Source: Lasioglossum baleicum
Lineage: Eukaryota; Arthropoda; Insecta; Hymenoptera; Halictidae
Direction: 5' to 3'
Assembly (NCBI RefSeq): GCF_051020765.1
Contig: NC_134934.1
Location: 4,712,001 to 4,776,000 of the forward strand
Length of the DNA stretch: 64,000 nt
The notes below the pieces were generated by a model. The model made no database searches, had not been told where the DNA came from, and worked only from the letters and a program-made list of their open reading frames with translations. Shown here one piece after another: positions 13,311 through 24,269 of this stretch (within the stretch, counting starts at the first letter, position 1; every line of letters begins with the position of its first letter). Made by a program: the position numbers and the translations under genes.

Positions 13311-14269
13311 AGAGAAGACATTCGAATTCAGCAGTCCCAAGACCGTAAGAATTCCAGTTTTAGTGGAAACCGTCTGAAATTCTGTACTTTGGCCAGCTTC
13401 TCGAGCGAAGCATCGCTCATGAGACCATGTGCCGACGCTTGTTTCGGCTGCACATGTGTCTAGCCGTCGGTGCTCACGTAAAAATACATTTCTTTGAAGT
13501 GCACGGAAGTGTGAAAGGAAGCGGACAAAGCCGTGAATAAGAAGTTCGCAACCCCCACCCGCATCGCCGAAAATAAAACGGGACAGAACGTCGCGATTGT
13601 TCGTGGTCGATTATAAAAATAACTGGCCGGCTCACGGAAACGGAGCACTTCCATGATTTATCGAGTGGTTGCCCCCGCGAACGGAGGAGTGAATTGTATT
13701 CCAAGAGAACTGTTCAAATACCTGTTCGAATACCTCGGCGTTTCACCGCGTTGCGATGTCTGCGTCATAAGTAGATAGCGGATAAAAAAAAGTTTTAATA
13801 TACCACATTTATTCAAGTGCATCAATTATCTAATATTATAGTAAGGAGTGTAGAGAGTAGCTGCCGTTGAGAAAACTAACACAACTATTGCATGTGTCCC
13901 ACGTTTTTCGTTTTAAATCTTACAAGTATTTTCATAGCTATTAAAAATTCACAATCACAAATTTTCAGGACTATCTGTATGGGGTTAGGAATCTGTATGG
14001 GGCTAGGAAAAATTATTTTATACTTTTTAGTCCGTCTTGGAAACGTGGTATATTAAAAATTTGTTTTTATTTAAATAATTATTTTCTGCTCTTTAGTCTT
14101 GTGTGTGTGAAATTTTTCAATCGATTTTAAACATTGAGTTAATATTGCATTGTCATCCAGCTATGTTTAAAGTTTCAAGTCTCTAGCTCACCGGGAAGTT
14201 AGTTTAAAATCAATTACTTTGTACCGAACAGAGAAACAGACAGACAAGAAAGCGAGTTAATAATACGTG
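13311..14269. other. intergenic, no gene seen
   Basis: No supported feature; AT-rich with short direct repeats (GTATGGGGTTAGGAA and a variant near 13977-14007). Confidence 0.5.
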
Positions 14270-14475
14270 GTAAAATTGATTAAACGAAATTAAAATTGCA
14301 AATTACGCCTCGTAAACGTAAAAAGTAAGACTTTTGAGGGCGATTGCGACCTAGGTCGATCTTCTATCTGGCGCTTTAGACTACTAACAAAAACCCATCT
14401 TTGTATTATTGAGAAATGAGAAGGCGCATCCCGTACCCTTTCAATCCTGGAAAAACGAGTCTATCTCCTCGAAAA
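14270..14475. repeat. dispersed repeat, family C, partial copy
   Basis: Contains AAATTACGCCTCGTAAACGT, GGTCGATCTTCTATCTGGCG and GACTACTAACAAAAACCC, shared with copies at 33830-34120 and 41486-41870. Only one arm of the foldback is present here. Confidence 0.6.
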
Positions 14476-14768
14476 AAAATGTTTTCTGTATTTCATTTTG
14501 ATCGAACACTTGAATAATGCTTGTACATTCACAATTTTGATGAAATACTTTCGGAGAAAAGTATGCTGAGAGAGGTAGAAATATCGAACAGATTATCGTG
14601 TATTGTAGCGCGAACAATTTGAGTAAAAGTCGTGGTAGTTGTCAAGTCGAACGGGGCCGTTACTGTCCCACTGCGATTTTTCTGCATCGAGAGAATTCAC
14701 TTGCGCAAGATAACGCTCAACGTCTCTATAAAAAGAACGATAATTAAGATATCTGTTACGGGGACGAT

Positions 14769-14797
14769 GTCTCTCTCTCTCTCTCTCTCTCTCTCTA
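14769..14797. repeat. (CT)n microsatellite
   Basis: About fourteen CT units in a row, interrupted by no other base. Confidence 0.95.
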
Positions 14798-15580
14798 CAT
14801 ATATGCACCGGGCGTAAAAATATACCTGGGGGAAAGGTTTAACGCCTCTGAAATCCGCGCGCGCGGCGATAACGCTGGTCATATCACGGCGCTAAACACG
14901 TAATCAATTATAAAGGTCTGGGTTCAGGCGGGCGTAAAAGCTTTTTCCGCATACCTTGCATTTTAATCGGGAGCAGCCGGTTGTCTGGCTGTATCTGGCG
15001 GCCCGGTCGAAATACACATCGTGACAGAGCAACTCGACCAAAAATAATGGTCGACTAACTTTGTAACCTAGACTAGCCTCGGGAGTAGACCGGCTTCATG
15101 TCCGCCTTTTCTTAGAACCAACGTACTTACTCGCTTTTGTTCGTCTGTGCCCGATCAGACAATATGGAGGAGCTTACCCCGGCTATTATAGCTTTCAGGG
15201 GACATAAGTAATAATAGGCAGGCCATCGGAGAACGCTAATCTGGTCGAAAAGAAAATTTGATCGCCATTATAATCTTCGGCGAGCATAAACTCTACCACC
15301 CATACGATATTGATGTCCTTAAATCTTTTTAACCCTTGTATAGTCAACCGGGTACCCATTTACTGTATTTCTTTTTAACAATTTGATAATGTCCCTCTAA
15401 AAAATATTACAAAATTTCTCTGAATTTCTCCATTCTTTACTCGCTAATATATTAGTTTACAGTCTTATAATGAGAATTTCTGCAAACATGTTAAATACAG
15501 AAAGGTTTTAAATAATAATCTATACATTTTTGTTGACTACACAAGTGTTAATATATGTTCACCGTTTTGAATTGTACGTA
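14798..15580. other. intergenic, no gene seen
   Basis: No ORF of note. The segment near 15308-15360 (TTGATGTCCTTAAAT, then GGTACCCATT) resembles the interior of the GACTGCGGAT MITE whose right end sits at 16555-16582, suggesting the element at 15581-16545 split that copy. Confidence 0.5.
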
Positions 15581-16545
15581 GGGTAAGGTTGCTCAAGTTG
15601 TACCAGTGCTTAAGTTTTTAACTTGATTTTTGAACGAACTATGGCGACAACAGCACATACAACGGCAACCAAATATATAATACATCTAATTCAACCAAGT
15701 TACTTACGTATTATGGTGTGGCATAAACCAGCCTCATTATAAATCCTATCATTAAGCGAGTTAATTTCAATTTTCTTATAATTTTATGCATTTGTTTGGT
15801 AGTTAATCTTGCAAGTAAATTATTGATAAAATTGTGTTCCTTATTAAATATAAATTCAGTAGAATTTACATAATCGTTTGGTCGAAACGAAATTGTATTC
15901 ATTTTATTCAATGTTAGGTCATGTTTACTCTTTAAATTTAACTTGTGCCGTGTCTTAAGTCGTACCCATACGAGATTCCTAAGTAGTACTACCTTGTCAG
16001 TCGAAATAACGTCAACGCAGAATAAAGAAAACATAAAAAATACGACAAATGAAAGAAACGCAGTAATTAATAAAAAGGAATTGGCATTAAAAATTAAAAA
16101 GAAGAAAACCGATTGGTTTTGTATTATTTGTGGAGAAAATCGAGAGGAAAACATGATTCAATGCTTGAAATGCAAATCATGGGTGCACAATGTATGCGCT
16201 GGAGGTGACAAAAGAACAAAACAATTTGTATGTGATGTTTGTACTAACTGAATACCTATGTGTCATGTAAACAGATTAATGAAAAATACGTTTTAATTAT
16301 TATTGTTGCTTGATTGAACTCTTAGGTACGACTTAGGAAACCGGTTCTTTTAGTCGTACCGATGTTAGTTTTTATAGATTTAGTTTATTTTACGTGAAAG
16401 CATACAGATTTTCTAATTTCGTTATAATAAATAACAACAATATTAACACAAGTTTTGAATAACACATTTAATTTCTATTTATTTGATAAATCCTAAGTTT
16501 TATACGGTTTTTTTCTTAAGGGGTACGACTTGAGCGACCTTACCC
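15581..16545 (+). mobile_element. 965-bp TIR transposon with TA target, PHD-encoding
   Basis: Terminal inverted repeats GGGTAAGGTTGCTCAAGT (left) and ACTTGAGCGACCTTACCC (right), each flanked by TA (15579-15580 and 16546-16547). Inside, a second inverted pair (GTCGTACCCATACG near 15959 and GGTACGACTTAGG near 16325) repeats the TIR theme. It carries one ORF (15943-16251) with a PHD-like zinc finger and no recognisable DDE domain, so it looks like a deletion derivative of a Tc1/mariner/pogo-superfamily element. The superfamily is inferred from the TA target and the C-terminal finger. Confidence 0.8.
15943..16251 (+). CDS. PHD-like zinc finger ORF in a transposon (102 aa)
   Basis: The last 45 residues show cysteine/histidine spacing of a PHD-type finger: FCIICG at about 59-64, then CLKC, WVHNVC, and CDVC near the C-terminus (C4HC3-like). 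A lysine-rich linker (KKELALKIKKKK) precedes it. In insects, DDE transposases of the pogo type often end in such a finger (family knowledge); here the catalytic part is missing. The N-terminal 40 residues read like sequence not under protein constraint, so the true start is uncertain. It is probably a C-terminal remnant retained in a short element rather than a host gene. Confidence 0.55.
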   Translation: MCRVLSRTHTRFLSSTTLSVEITSTQNKENIKNTTNERNAVINKKELALKIKKKKTDWFCIICGENREENMIQCLKCKSWVHNVCAGGDKRTKQFVCDVCTN

Positions 16546-16554
16546 TACCGATTT

Positions 16555-16582
16555 TTGCGATAAACGCATAAAATCTGCAGTC
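16555..16582. mobile_element. right end of GACTGCGGAT MITE
   Basis: ATAAACGCATAAAATCTGCAG then TCC; it lies immediately right of the PHD-bearing element, which probably interrupted this MITE. Confidence 0.55.
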
Positions 16583-16589
16583 CAGATAT

Positions 16590-17936
16590 TATTTTTCATG
16601 TTCAACACACAGAAAAATAATTCGGTCAACAAGCAGTTCGCAATTTTGATCGACTATTTTCCGGCAGCACCGAAGAACGTGGATTTTAACAAATTGTTCA
16701 AGCACGCGCCTTTGTACAAAGACGATTTAATTATCGTCCTTCCCCATTGTCGAATTCACGAGCGTTTGTTACAATCGACAAAGGTTTCGCATTATTTGTA
16801 TTCAACAATAATTTCACGTGAATTACTGTGGCAGATAATAATAAGAGCGATGGGGAAACAGATAGCGTCGGCGGTATTTGTTACAAGTGGAAAGGGTCGG
16901 CAGCGGTCAGACACATTAGCCAGTCGGCTACAAAGACACGTTTGCTCGGCGGATTCGCAAAGTGGATTTTCTCGAGAACGGAGCTTCGAACAAATTGTAT
17001 TCCCGGCTTGTTTTCGCGTGCGCGCAAACACAAACACACACAGTCTAATTGACTTGATTATGGTCGCTTCTGTTACCGAGTAGACGGTTCTTCTGGATTC
17101 GTTTCGGTGGATATCACCGGGGACCGTTCGATTTACTAGGATCTCGATGAACCGGTCGAATTAATCGGCGCCCGAGGAATTATTGTATTGTGCGTTTAAT
17201 AATAATTATAAATTCCCCAGGGGTGGGGGATATCCTGGTTTTGCGTCATAATTCGGTGGACGGGTAAACAAGCTTTTTAAATCGCGTATCGACGAACCGA
17301 ACAGTCGGACCCGAGGAAAATAAATTCACTTGTTACACGTGCGGTTATATAAGTGCGCGAAGGATTACGGAACCGCATCGGCGCGTTACGAAAGGCGCCG
17401 CGATGCCGACAAGCCTTCTCGAGATTCCCTGAAATACGATTGGCCGCCGATAGAACCAGCCATTGAACCAATTAAACTTTCGAGAAATTATAAACCGAGG
17501 AAGCCAGCGCCAACTCTAGTTTACGGAAGTCTGGAACGGACAGCGAAATTGCAACGATTACACAACGGCTTCCCGATAGCCTCTGATATGTACTCATTTA
17601 CCAGTTGATTCCCCGAGCGACTCCTCGAACAAATGTTCCCATATTGAACAATTCGAGACATCGCCAACTTGAAAACACCACCGTTACAATTCATTTGCTT
17701 TTTATCGAGTGTTCAACGAAGTGTATTGCTTCTCACGAGCGGCGATACTGTTCATTCATAAAAGCCTAAGTATACGTATTGAATACGATAGTACAGGGTG
17801 TTACCTGTAACGCGCGACGCACGATGTCATCCAATTGCAACATTATTTGGCGAAACAAATATTTCAGATACTATGTAATATTTTAGATTTTATTTTGCTT
17901 AAAGAAAATAGTATTTCAAATAAGATATACAATTTC
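16590..17936. other. intergenic, no gene convincingly seen
   Basis: A 161-codon open frame at 16598-17083 lacks domain signature, is overlapped by open frames on both strands and has no splice or start context, so I do not call it. CAGGGTGTTACCTGTAAC near 17793 resembles a MITE end. Confidence 0.45.
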
Positions 17937-18050
17937 GAAAATAAAATATTTCTATTTTAACAATCTGACCCTCAAAATAAAATATTTCTATTTCAACAAT
18001 TTGATCCACAAAATAAAATATTTCTATTTTAACAACCAGAAACACGAAAT
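17937..18050. repeat. ~36-bp minisatellite, three copies
   Basis: The unit AAAATAAAATATTTCTATTT + AACAAYYTGAYCC recurs three times with period about 36 bp, then decays. Confidence 0.8.
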
Positions 18051-19360
18051 AAAATATTCGACTTTTTGCATTGTAAATGTCTTGAATTCGAACCATTATT
18101 TTCAGCAACAATATTTAAAATTGAAATTGAAAATAAAAAAAAAAACAAATATTTTCAATATTCTTCAAATAAAATACTATTTTCAAAAAAATTACTGCCT
18201 CAAATAAATGATTTTATTTTCAAAGTTGTACACATAGTTTAAAAACTAAATAGGATTATTTACTATTTACTATTTAAAACACTATTTTCCTCAGGTCTGA
18301 TTTGCAGCTATCTGACAAAAACAAGATTAGAACAAGAGTTGCAGCGTATGGAGTGCACATAGTTTGCATCAGTAAAAAAATTTCGAAAACAGTTTGTTTC
18401 ATCATCTTGGGCATATTTAGAGGGCATCGAGACGAATTCAAAACACATGCTACGTGATTTACAGTAGGTGACATGTGAAATATTTAGCTTCTCGTCGTAT
18501 CCGACTTTAAGACAGTGTAAACATTATTTGATAGCGAAGAGGTTACTAAAGACAGATTCTAAATTAAGATTACAGTTGTTGGTAAAATATGGCCGATCGA
18601 AGGGAACAATTTCACGAAGTGAATTTTCCGATCAAAGTTCGGTATTTGTAATTTGCTTTCAAATGCTAATTTCGGTCGGGATTTCGGCGACTCTCGCACG
18701 GCTCGGTGGACTCGCCGCCGAATCGGCTCTCCCTCTCTGTCCGAATACGCGTTTGCAGGCGTATCGACGCGAAAAACCTACAATACGTCGATCCGTCGAA
18801 ATATCTCGCCGCGACTGATTGGACTTGACGTTTTGCCGATAACAATTTGCGTCCCCTGCCGTCAGCATCCACCTGCACGCGACGCGTACTCGTCGCGAGC
18901 CCGTTGACCTGGTTCAGTTCCCGATGCGCTGCCGGAATAATGAGTCTCGGGTGCTTATCAGCCGACGAGAGATAAAACTTTTTATCATGGCGCCCGTGGA
19001 ACACCATGGCGGAACACGAGAAGCTGCTACACGCCCTGTCGAGTAGAAACTATTTCGTTGTACAACGCCGAAGATACGCGAGAGTTTGAAAGGACTCGTG
19101 GGCGCTGTTCGAGAACGGCAGAAATCATTGTACGGCATTGTGAACCAGAGCCAAACGGAAATTCTTTCAGCTAAGAGCCAAGGAGTTATGCTTCCGGCAC
19201 CAGATTAGGTGAAATGCACAACAACTCGTTCCGAGATCGTTCCTCTTCGCGGACGTGCGGGCGACCAAAATGCACGCGTGCCACATATTTTTGTTTTACG
19301 AGGCGTGAGCACAGAAAATATAGAAATTTACCGCATACAGGATGCCCCAAAAATGTTGTA
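18051..19360. other. intergenic, no gene seen
   Basis: AT-rich at first, then more CpG-rich around 18660-19140; overlapping open frames on both strands in the latter part reflect base composition. No family recognised. Confidence 0.4.
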
Positions 19361-19400
19361 CAGTAGACTCCCGTATAACGAGAGCTCCTACAACGTGCTA
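19361..19400. mobile_element. pogo/Tigger-like TIR end
   Basis: CAGTAGACTCCCGTATAACG after TA; a reverse-oriented relative is at 53215-53241. The rest of the element is not delimited. Confidence 0.4.
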
Positions 19401-19599
19401 AACATATTGGGACGAGTTTTTCATATAACGCGATTCTCGTACAACGCGCAATACGTATGTTATAACAAAATGCGGAAATTCCCCGTTTACTTTGGTCGGG
19501 CTTTTTACTATACTAATCATAGCAATATTTTCCATATCATTTTTTTGCCGATCCTGTTGTCATTAATGTTAATATGCAGTTTTTTAAATAAAATGTAAA

Positions 19600-20616
19600 A
19601 AGTCCGAGTAAACAGAGTGAAGACGGCAATAGTTCCTACAATTCTCGTGAAGTATTGACATTTCGATGATCTTGGGTTAGTACAGTATTTTATCGACATA
19701 TAAGTCCGCAACACGGGTCTGGCCAGGGACACTTATACGCCAGGCATATTTAGTATTCTTTTACTTTTGCCGAACGTAGAGGACAGCCGAGCTCGAAAGG
19801 CCTCGATTACCGAGAAGTGTAAACATAACTAATCCGATGACAAACTTCTTTATTTTTCATTATTTTTTTATGGCACTTTCACCATCAACCGAGGCCTCCC
19901 GAGCTTCATGGCCCCTTAAGGGGGTACATCCCGCAGTAGTGGGGATACTTCTGGGACACTTACCGACCAGACATTTGGAACATTTATGGATAAAATACTG
20001 TACTTTCATACGTAGGATAATAAAAGGGATCGATTGGTTTAACCAAAAAAAAAAAATTGGGTTGCATTAAAGAATAAAGTGCAATTGCATCTGGTGAATA
20101 CATCGGTGTGTCCATATAAAAAATAAGCTCATAGGAAGTTACGACGTATTATGGCATATGATTTTGTTCCTCTATCATTTTTCTCTATTTTTACTGGAAA
20201 AAAAAGAACGGTAACTTGTCCCAGTTCCCAGAATCAGCCTGTAGAGACAGCGGACCGCAACTATCAGACTTTACAGCATTAAAAATAACGTTGGTATCAT
20301 CAATGTTATTTCATTCTCCGTGTTTAATGAGGCTCATCAGGTAGACTTCTAAGGAGCTAAATTCTTGGCCGTTCGGTAAAGAGCTGTTCGAGCCAATTGC
20401 GCCCAGCTTTGCTCGAATGATTCATGCCGCTCGACCCGTAACCCGTCGAATTAAAAACGGCATGAATCATTATGTGCGCGTACGGTCGCATTCCTCCGCG
20501 AGCCGACGATACGAGCAGAAATTTTATCGTATCGATGGGCGTGTGTATGGTGAAACAAGCGTTCCGGGAAAGAACGTTTTTCTTTTATTTCCATTCGTTA
20601 TCACTGGACAGAGGAG
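19600..20616. other. intergenic, no gene seen
   Basis: No supported coding sequence or repeat beyond short A-runs (20043-20055). Confidence 0.45.
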
Positions 20617-20695
20617 TTGATGCATTTATAACAAAAATTCATGGGTGTAATTTAAAACAGTACAGACATTAATGAAATTTAAAAATACTGTTATA

Positions 20696-21539
20696 CAGGG
20701 TGTGGCCGGACGAGTGGTACAACCGAGCAGGGGCTGATACTAAATGTAAAAATAAGTCGAAAAAAAGGAATAACATTTTTTTGTTTGACGCTTCGTTTTC
20801 GAGAAGATCGAGTTTGAAAATGCTGCGTATACACGTGCTACATATTGCATAGGAATCGTCTGACGCGTCTGACCATGATCAACCAATTCTACTTTGTGCA
20901 TATACCGGGTGTCCCAGACCACCCGTACCACCCATTTATAATCAAGAATGTTTCTTTTATAAATCAGATGCGCTCTATCAAATGGTGATATCTTTAAATT
21001 CCGATATTTTTTTACATTTTTCAAACGGAACATGGTATTTTTTATTACGGATTCGGATTCTATACGAGAAAACAAGAAACTTTTGCCTAAAACATTTTTT
21101 CAAGAAATGTCATTTTGTGTCCTTTAAGTTAACTTCAAAATGAGTCTTGGCGAAATAATGTTTTCACTATCTGCTCTTGGCATAACCCAGAAAGATGTCA
21201 GAAAGATGGCAAAAGATCATCGAACAAAGTGGAAAATATTCTATTGATTAAAGTTCATACTTGAATAAAAAAAATTGGTCTATATTACACACTTATTGAA
21301 CTATTAAACACTTTGAATTTTTGAAAATAACCTATTTTTTAGATTATAAATGGGCGGTACGAGTGGTCTGGGACACCCGATATATGCAGTACTAAAGCAC
21401 GCGAACCTGGCGGAACTTTAAACTCGATTTTGTCAAAAACGAAGCGTTAAACGAAAAAATGTTATTTCTTTTTTTCGACTTACGTTTACATGTAATATCA
21501 TCACCTGCTCGGTTGTACCACCTGTCCGGCCAAACCCTG
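20696..21539. mobile_element. TIR element, CAGGGTGTGGCCGGACGAGT type
   Basis: TIRs: left CAGGGTGTGGCCGGACGAGT, right (reversed) CAGGGTTTGGCCGGACAGGT; flanked by TA on both sides. The arms extend over 130 bp each (GTACAACCGAGCAG, ACGCTTCGTTTTCGA and complements). The centre is occupied by another element at 20905-21379. The arms are non-coding. Confidence 0.75.
20905..21379. mobile_element. inner TIR element carrying a mariner transposase tail
   Basis: TIRs GGGTGTCCCAGACCACCCG and its inverted counterpart (GTGGTCTGGGACACCC), flanked by the symmetrical TGCATATA / TATATGCA. Inside (+ strand, about 21208-21255) the codons read RWQKIIEQSGKYSID then stop, the usual C-terminus of an irritans-type mariner transposase, followed by an A-rich 3' UTR. 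It is inserted within the element 20696-21539. Confidence 0.7.
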
Positions 21540-21541
21540 TA

Positions 21542-22070
21542 TTATAAGAGATTTGAGGCTTTCACAGCCCGGCATCATACAGTTATTGCTGTTGAGGCTT
21601 GCGGGTGTAAGCCGTGTCCTGGGTGGAAGAAATTTCTCAACGTTTCGCAAGCGCATTGCAGCTAGCTTCATCAGGGGATCCGGAGACACACTGATAGAAA
21701 ACCCACACACTCCAACAGATATTTACATGCATCTTCCCACCACCACCCAGCTCAGAAGAATTCAGTAATCAGTTTCCTCATAAATAGAGCCATCAGCATC
21801 AGCATCAGCGAAAAACAACACTTATCTCAAGTACTCGACCACCTAAGGACCACACTTTGCCAAAACGGTTTCTCCAGACAAAAACTCAACCGCAAAACAG
21901 ACTCATGAAACCAAGACACGAACAGACCACACCCAACGACAATGAAAATCATGAAACCACCTTCCTACCGTACATACAGGCTACAATCGATCGTATTAGC
22001 AGAATTCTCAAAAAACATCACTCTCAAAAAACATCACTCCAATTTATTGCAATTCAGGTAGAAGATTTTT
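21542..22070 (+). pseudogene. Penelope-like retroelement fragment
   Basis: From 21698 a frame reads RKPTHSNRYLHASSHHHP and onward through an INRA motif and NGFSRQKLNR to a stop at 21907. After a frameshift, LPYIQATIDRISRILKKH follows (about 21967-22020). These are the YLH/HHP..K and LPY-G-S-I-R-LKKH blocks seen near the end of Penelope-like reverse transcriptases. Upstream, 21551-21690 resembles the long-terminal segment of such elements (GAGGCTTTCACAGCC, CGTTTCGCAA...CTTCATCAGGGG). Frame shift and stops mark it as dead; only the RT thumb region is left. Confidence 0.7.
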
Positions 22071-22099
22071 ATTTTCCATAAAGATCCGCAGTCTAGTTG

Positions 22100-23235
22100 T
22101 CACAACTGAATTCTGCAGAATTGAAGTTATGAATCAGATTTTAGAAAGAAATAGAAAACTGAGGCGGGGTGCGCATTACCTCTGGCATTAGTATTTTTTT
22201 TATCGGTGAGTCGTTTCGCGGCGGTTAGGCTGACGGATAGGCCTGCGGTTTGCTATCGCACGCGCGAATCGGATGAAGTCGCGATGTTACAACGTGCTGA
22301 CACGCACTGAAAACAGATAATCATGAACCCAGGCAAATTGGATTTCGGTACGTGGAGGCGGAGATGCCTAATCCGGCCGTGCCAGCGGAATCACACATAG
22401 GATTATCCGAAGTAATTCAATTAGGATTCGTAGACAATTTCGCCGCAAGGACACACAGTACTTCCCCCCACCCGGCCGCAAAATTCGCCAAATAAGATCG
22501 TGACGAGCTGCCGAATCAACGGACACGTGCCGATCAAAAGCGCCAGTCAGCGAATCCCACCGAATCATGGCAATAATCCTGTCGCTGAATACGAACACGA
22601 TCTTCTGCGTACGTGCAACCAGCAACTGATTTATGGCCTCGAATCACCTGCGTACCAGATGCATCACTGTTGTGCAACCAATGACGCGACTTAACCTTCC
22701 GTCAGGCGCAATACCTGGACCGCCGAGTTCGGACGTAATGTGCTTGACGGGCCCACATTCAAAAAACATGATAAACGCCTAATTAAGTTCATTTATACAA
22801 CTCCAGACACTTGTTTCATTAATTTCAGAAATCGACTGCAATTAGACGAGACGGTTCTGTTGTCTACGACGGCATCGATAATCGAAATTACAGGCTGAAG
22901 ATCACGGTTCATTCTTGCACAGAGACGATAAGCTGCTAATTATCTCGCCAATTAGCCAATTGACCAATTAGACGATGCAGATTCGTGTCTCGAGTCCAGG
23001 TTTCTCTCAGAACTATCAATTTCCATTGCAAATTCATTCAGATGGTAACGCTGCATTCAATCAAAGTCACCGAACGCATTTTTAAAATCCGTCTTTTAGG
23101 TCTGTATGTCAATTATATGCATGCGTTGTGAAAACTTTAACGAAATAGAAGACGGAAGTCACGGTGTTTAGATGACGACTGTGGAAAATGTATACATGAT
23201 TTAGCACAATGGCACTTCTACGTCTGCAATAACTA
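22100..23235. other. intergenic, no gene seen
   Basis: No supported coding region or repeat. Confidence 0.5.
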
Positions 23236-23396
23236 GACCGCGCATCTTTATGCATTTACATATAGCAAAATTGAGTCGATAACATTCATAATTGTTCGAA
23301 AATTAAAAATATTGAAGATGTAAATATACATAATTTCTCCTCTATTAAAATCATGAAGAGAAGACATAACATTCAATTTGGTTTCTGTTCGACGCG
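23236..23396. mobile_element. GACTGCGGAT MITE, right-truncated
   Basis: Begins GACCGCGCATCTTTATGCAT after TA; the body (TTTCTCCTCTATTAAAATCA) matches the complete copy at 36471-36640. The right terminus is absent where a palindromic element starts. Confidence 0.7.
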
Positions 23397-23397
23397 T

Positions 23398-23495
23398 AAA
23401 GGTCGGTTCATCTTAGCCAGTCCGGGCCAGTCGGACGGAACCTTATTACCCTGGTTTTGTCCGACGGGCTGGACTGGCTAAGATAAACCGACCTT
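23398..23495. mobile_element. ~98-bp palindromic MITE
   Basis: Near-perfect palindrome: AAAGGTCGGTTCATCTTAGC on the left against GCTAAGATAAACCGACCTTA on the right, TA on both sides, and CCAGTCC/GGACTGG inside. It abuts the truncated MITE to its left. Confidence 0.75.
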
Positions 23496-23499
23496 AACG

Positions 23500-24221
23500 G
23501 CCACGAGTTCGAGACCGCGGAAAAAGGTTGCTTGCCCAGCCCGTATATTCGACGTTGAAACTCCGTGCATGGCGTTCCGTCGTCACGTATTTCGCATTTT
23601 CAATGCTCAGCTGTAAGGATTTGACGTCGAACCGAGGTGAATGTACATAGGTAAACGTCGCGCCGACCGCGTGTGTACGAAGCACGCATCGGCCGTCGCG
23701 TGGGGCATCCTTCAAAATTGCGTGGTACCGTTCCCGGCTTTCTTTCCCACAACAGCACCGTCCATTGCGCCCTGGCAAGGTACACCTTGCCGTTAACCGT
23801 CGTCGGTAACATTAAAACGGTAATTTCGAATTCCCCACTCCGTTCTCGTTCCGAACAAACAGCCCACCGACCTATAAATAGGTGCGCAAATTCGCAGGAG
23901 ATTGATTTTAGAATCCGTTATCACGTGCAATAACGCGGTCTTACACCGCGAACTATTAATTTATTCCTTCCGTTTAGCGGTCCGATCCCTCCGCGTCCGA
24001 AACTGTAAGGCATCAAAAGCCCCGCGGAGTGAAGTGTAACACTGTTGTTGATTGATTGTTTAATTAAAATTGTTACGGAGGTCGCAGGAACCCGGTCTCC
24101 ATCAAGTACTTCGCTGTGTCTCAATACAACCTCGATTCCTTCCGCAGTAGAAACGACTGTTCTAGCAAATAAGACGCCGATACACCTCAGTTAGGGTTCA
24201 GTGGAACAGTTTCTATTATAT
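23500..24221. other. intergenic, no gene seen
   Basis: Overlapping open frames on both strands without signatures; nothing called. Confidence 0.45.
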
Positions 24222-24224
24222 CGC

Positions 24225-24267
24225 AATCGATGCAGACAAATTTTATTTCGCATAAAGATCCGCAGTC
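24225..24267. mobile_element. right end of GACTGCGGAT MITE
   Basis: TTTTATTTCGCATAAAGATC CGCAGTC then TA; no left partner. Confidence 0.6.
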
Positions 24268-24269
24268 TA

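Larger units (their letters stand above)
20617..22093. mobile_element. GACTGCGGAT MITE split by nested elements
   Basis: The left part (GATGCATTTATAACAAAAAT and GGGTGTAATTTAAAACAG, 20617-20693) and right end (CATAAAGATCCGCAGTC, 22077-22093) belong to one MITE family; between them lie the TIR element 20696-21539, its own inner insertion and a Penelope-like fragment. I infer that these inserted into the MITE. Confidence 0.6.

Noticed and set aside
15711..16154. 147-codon minus-strand frame antisense to the PHD ORF
   Set aside because: Hydrophobic, AT-driven composition with no signature; the plus-strand zinc finger explains the region better.
16598..17083. 161-codon plus-strand open frame
   Set aside because: No domain or signature, overlapped by open frames on the other strand and in another plus-strand frame, and it begins beside a MITE end.
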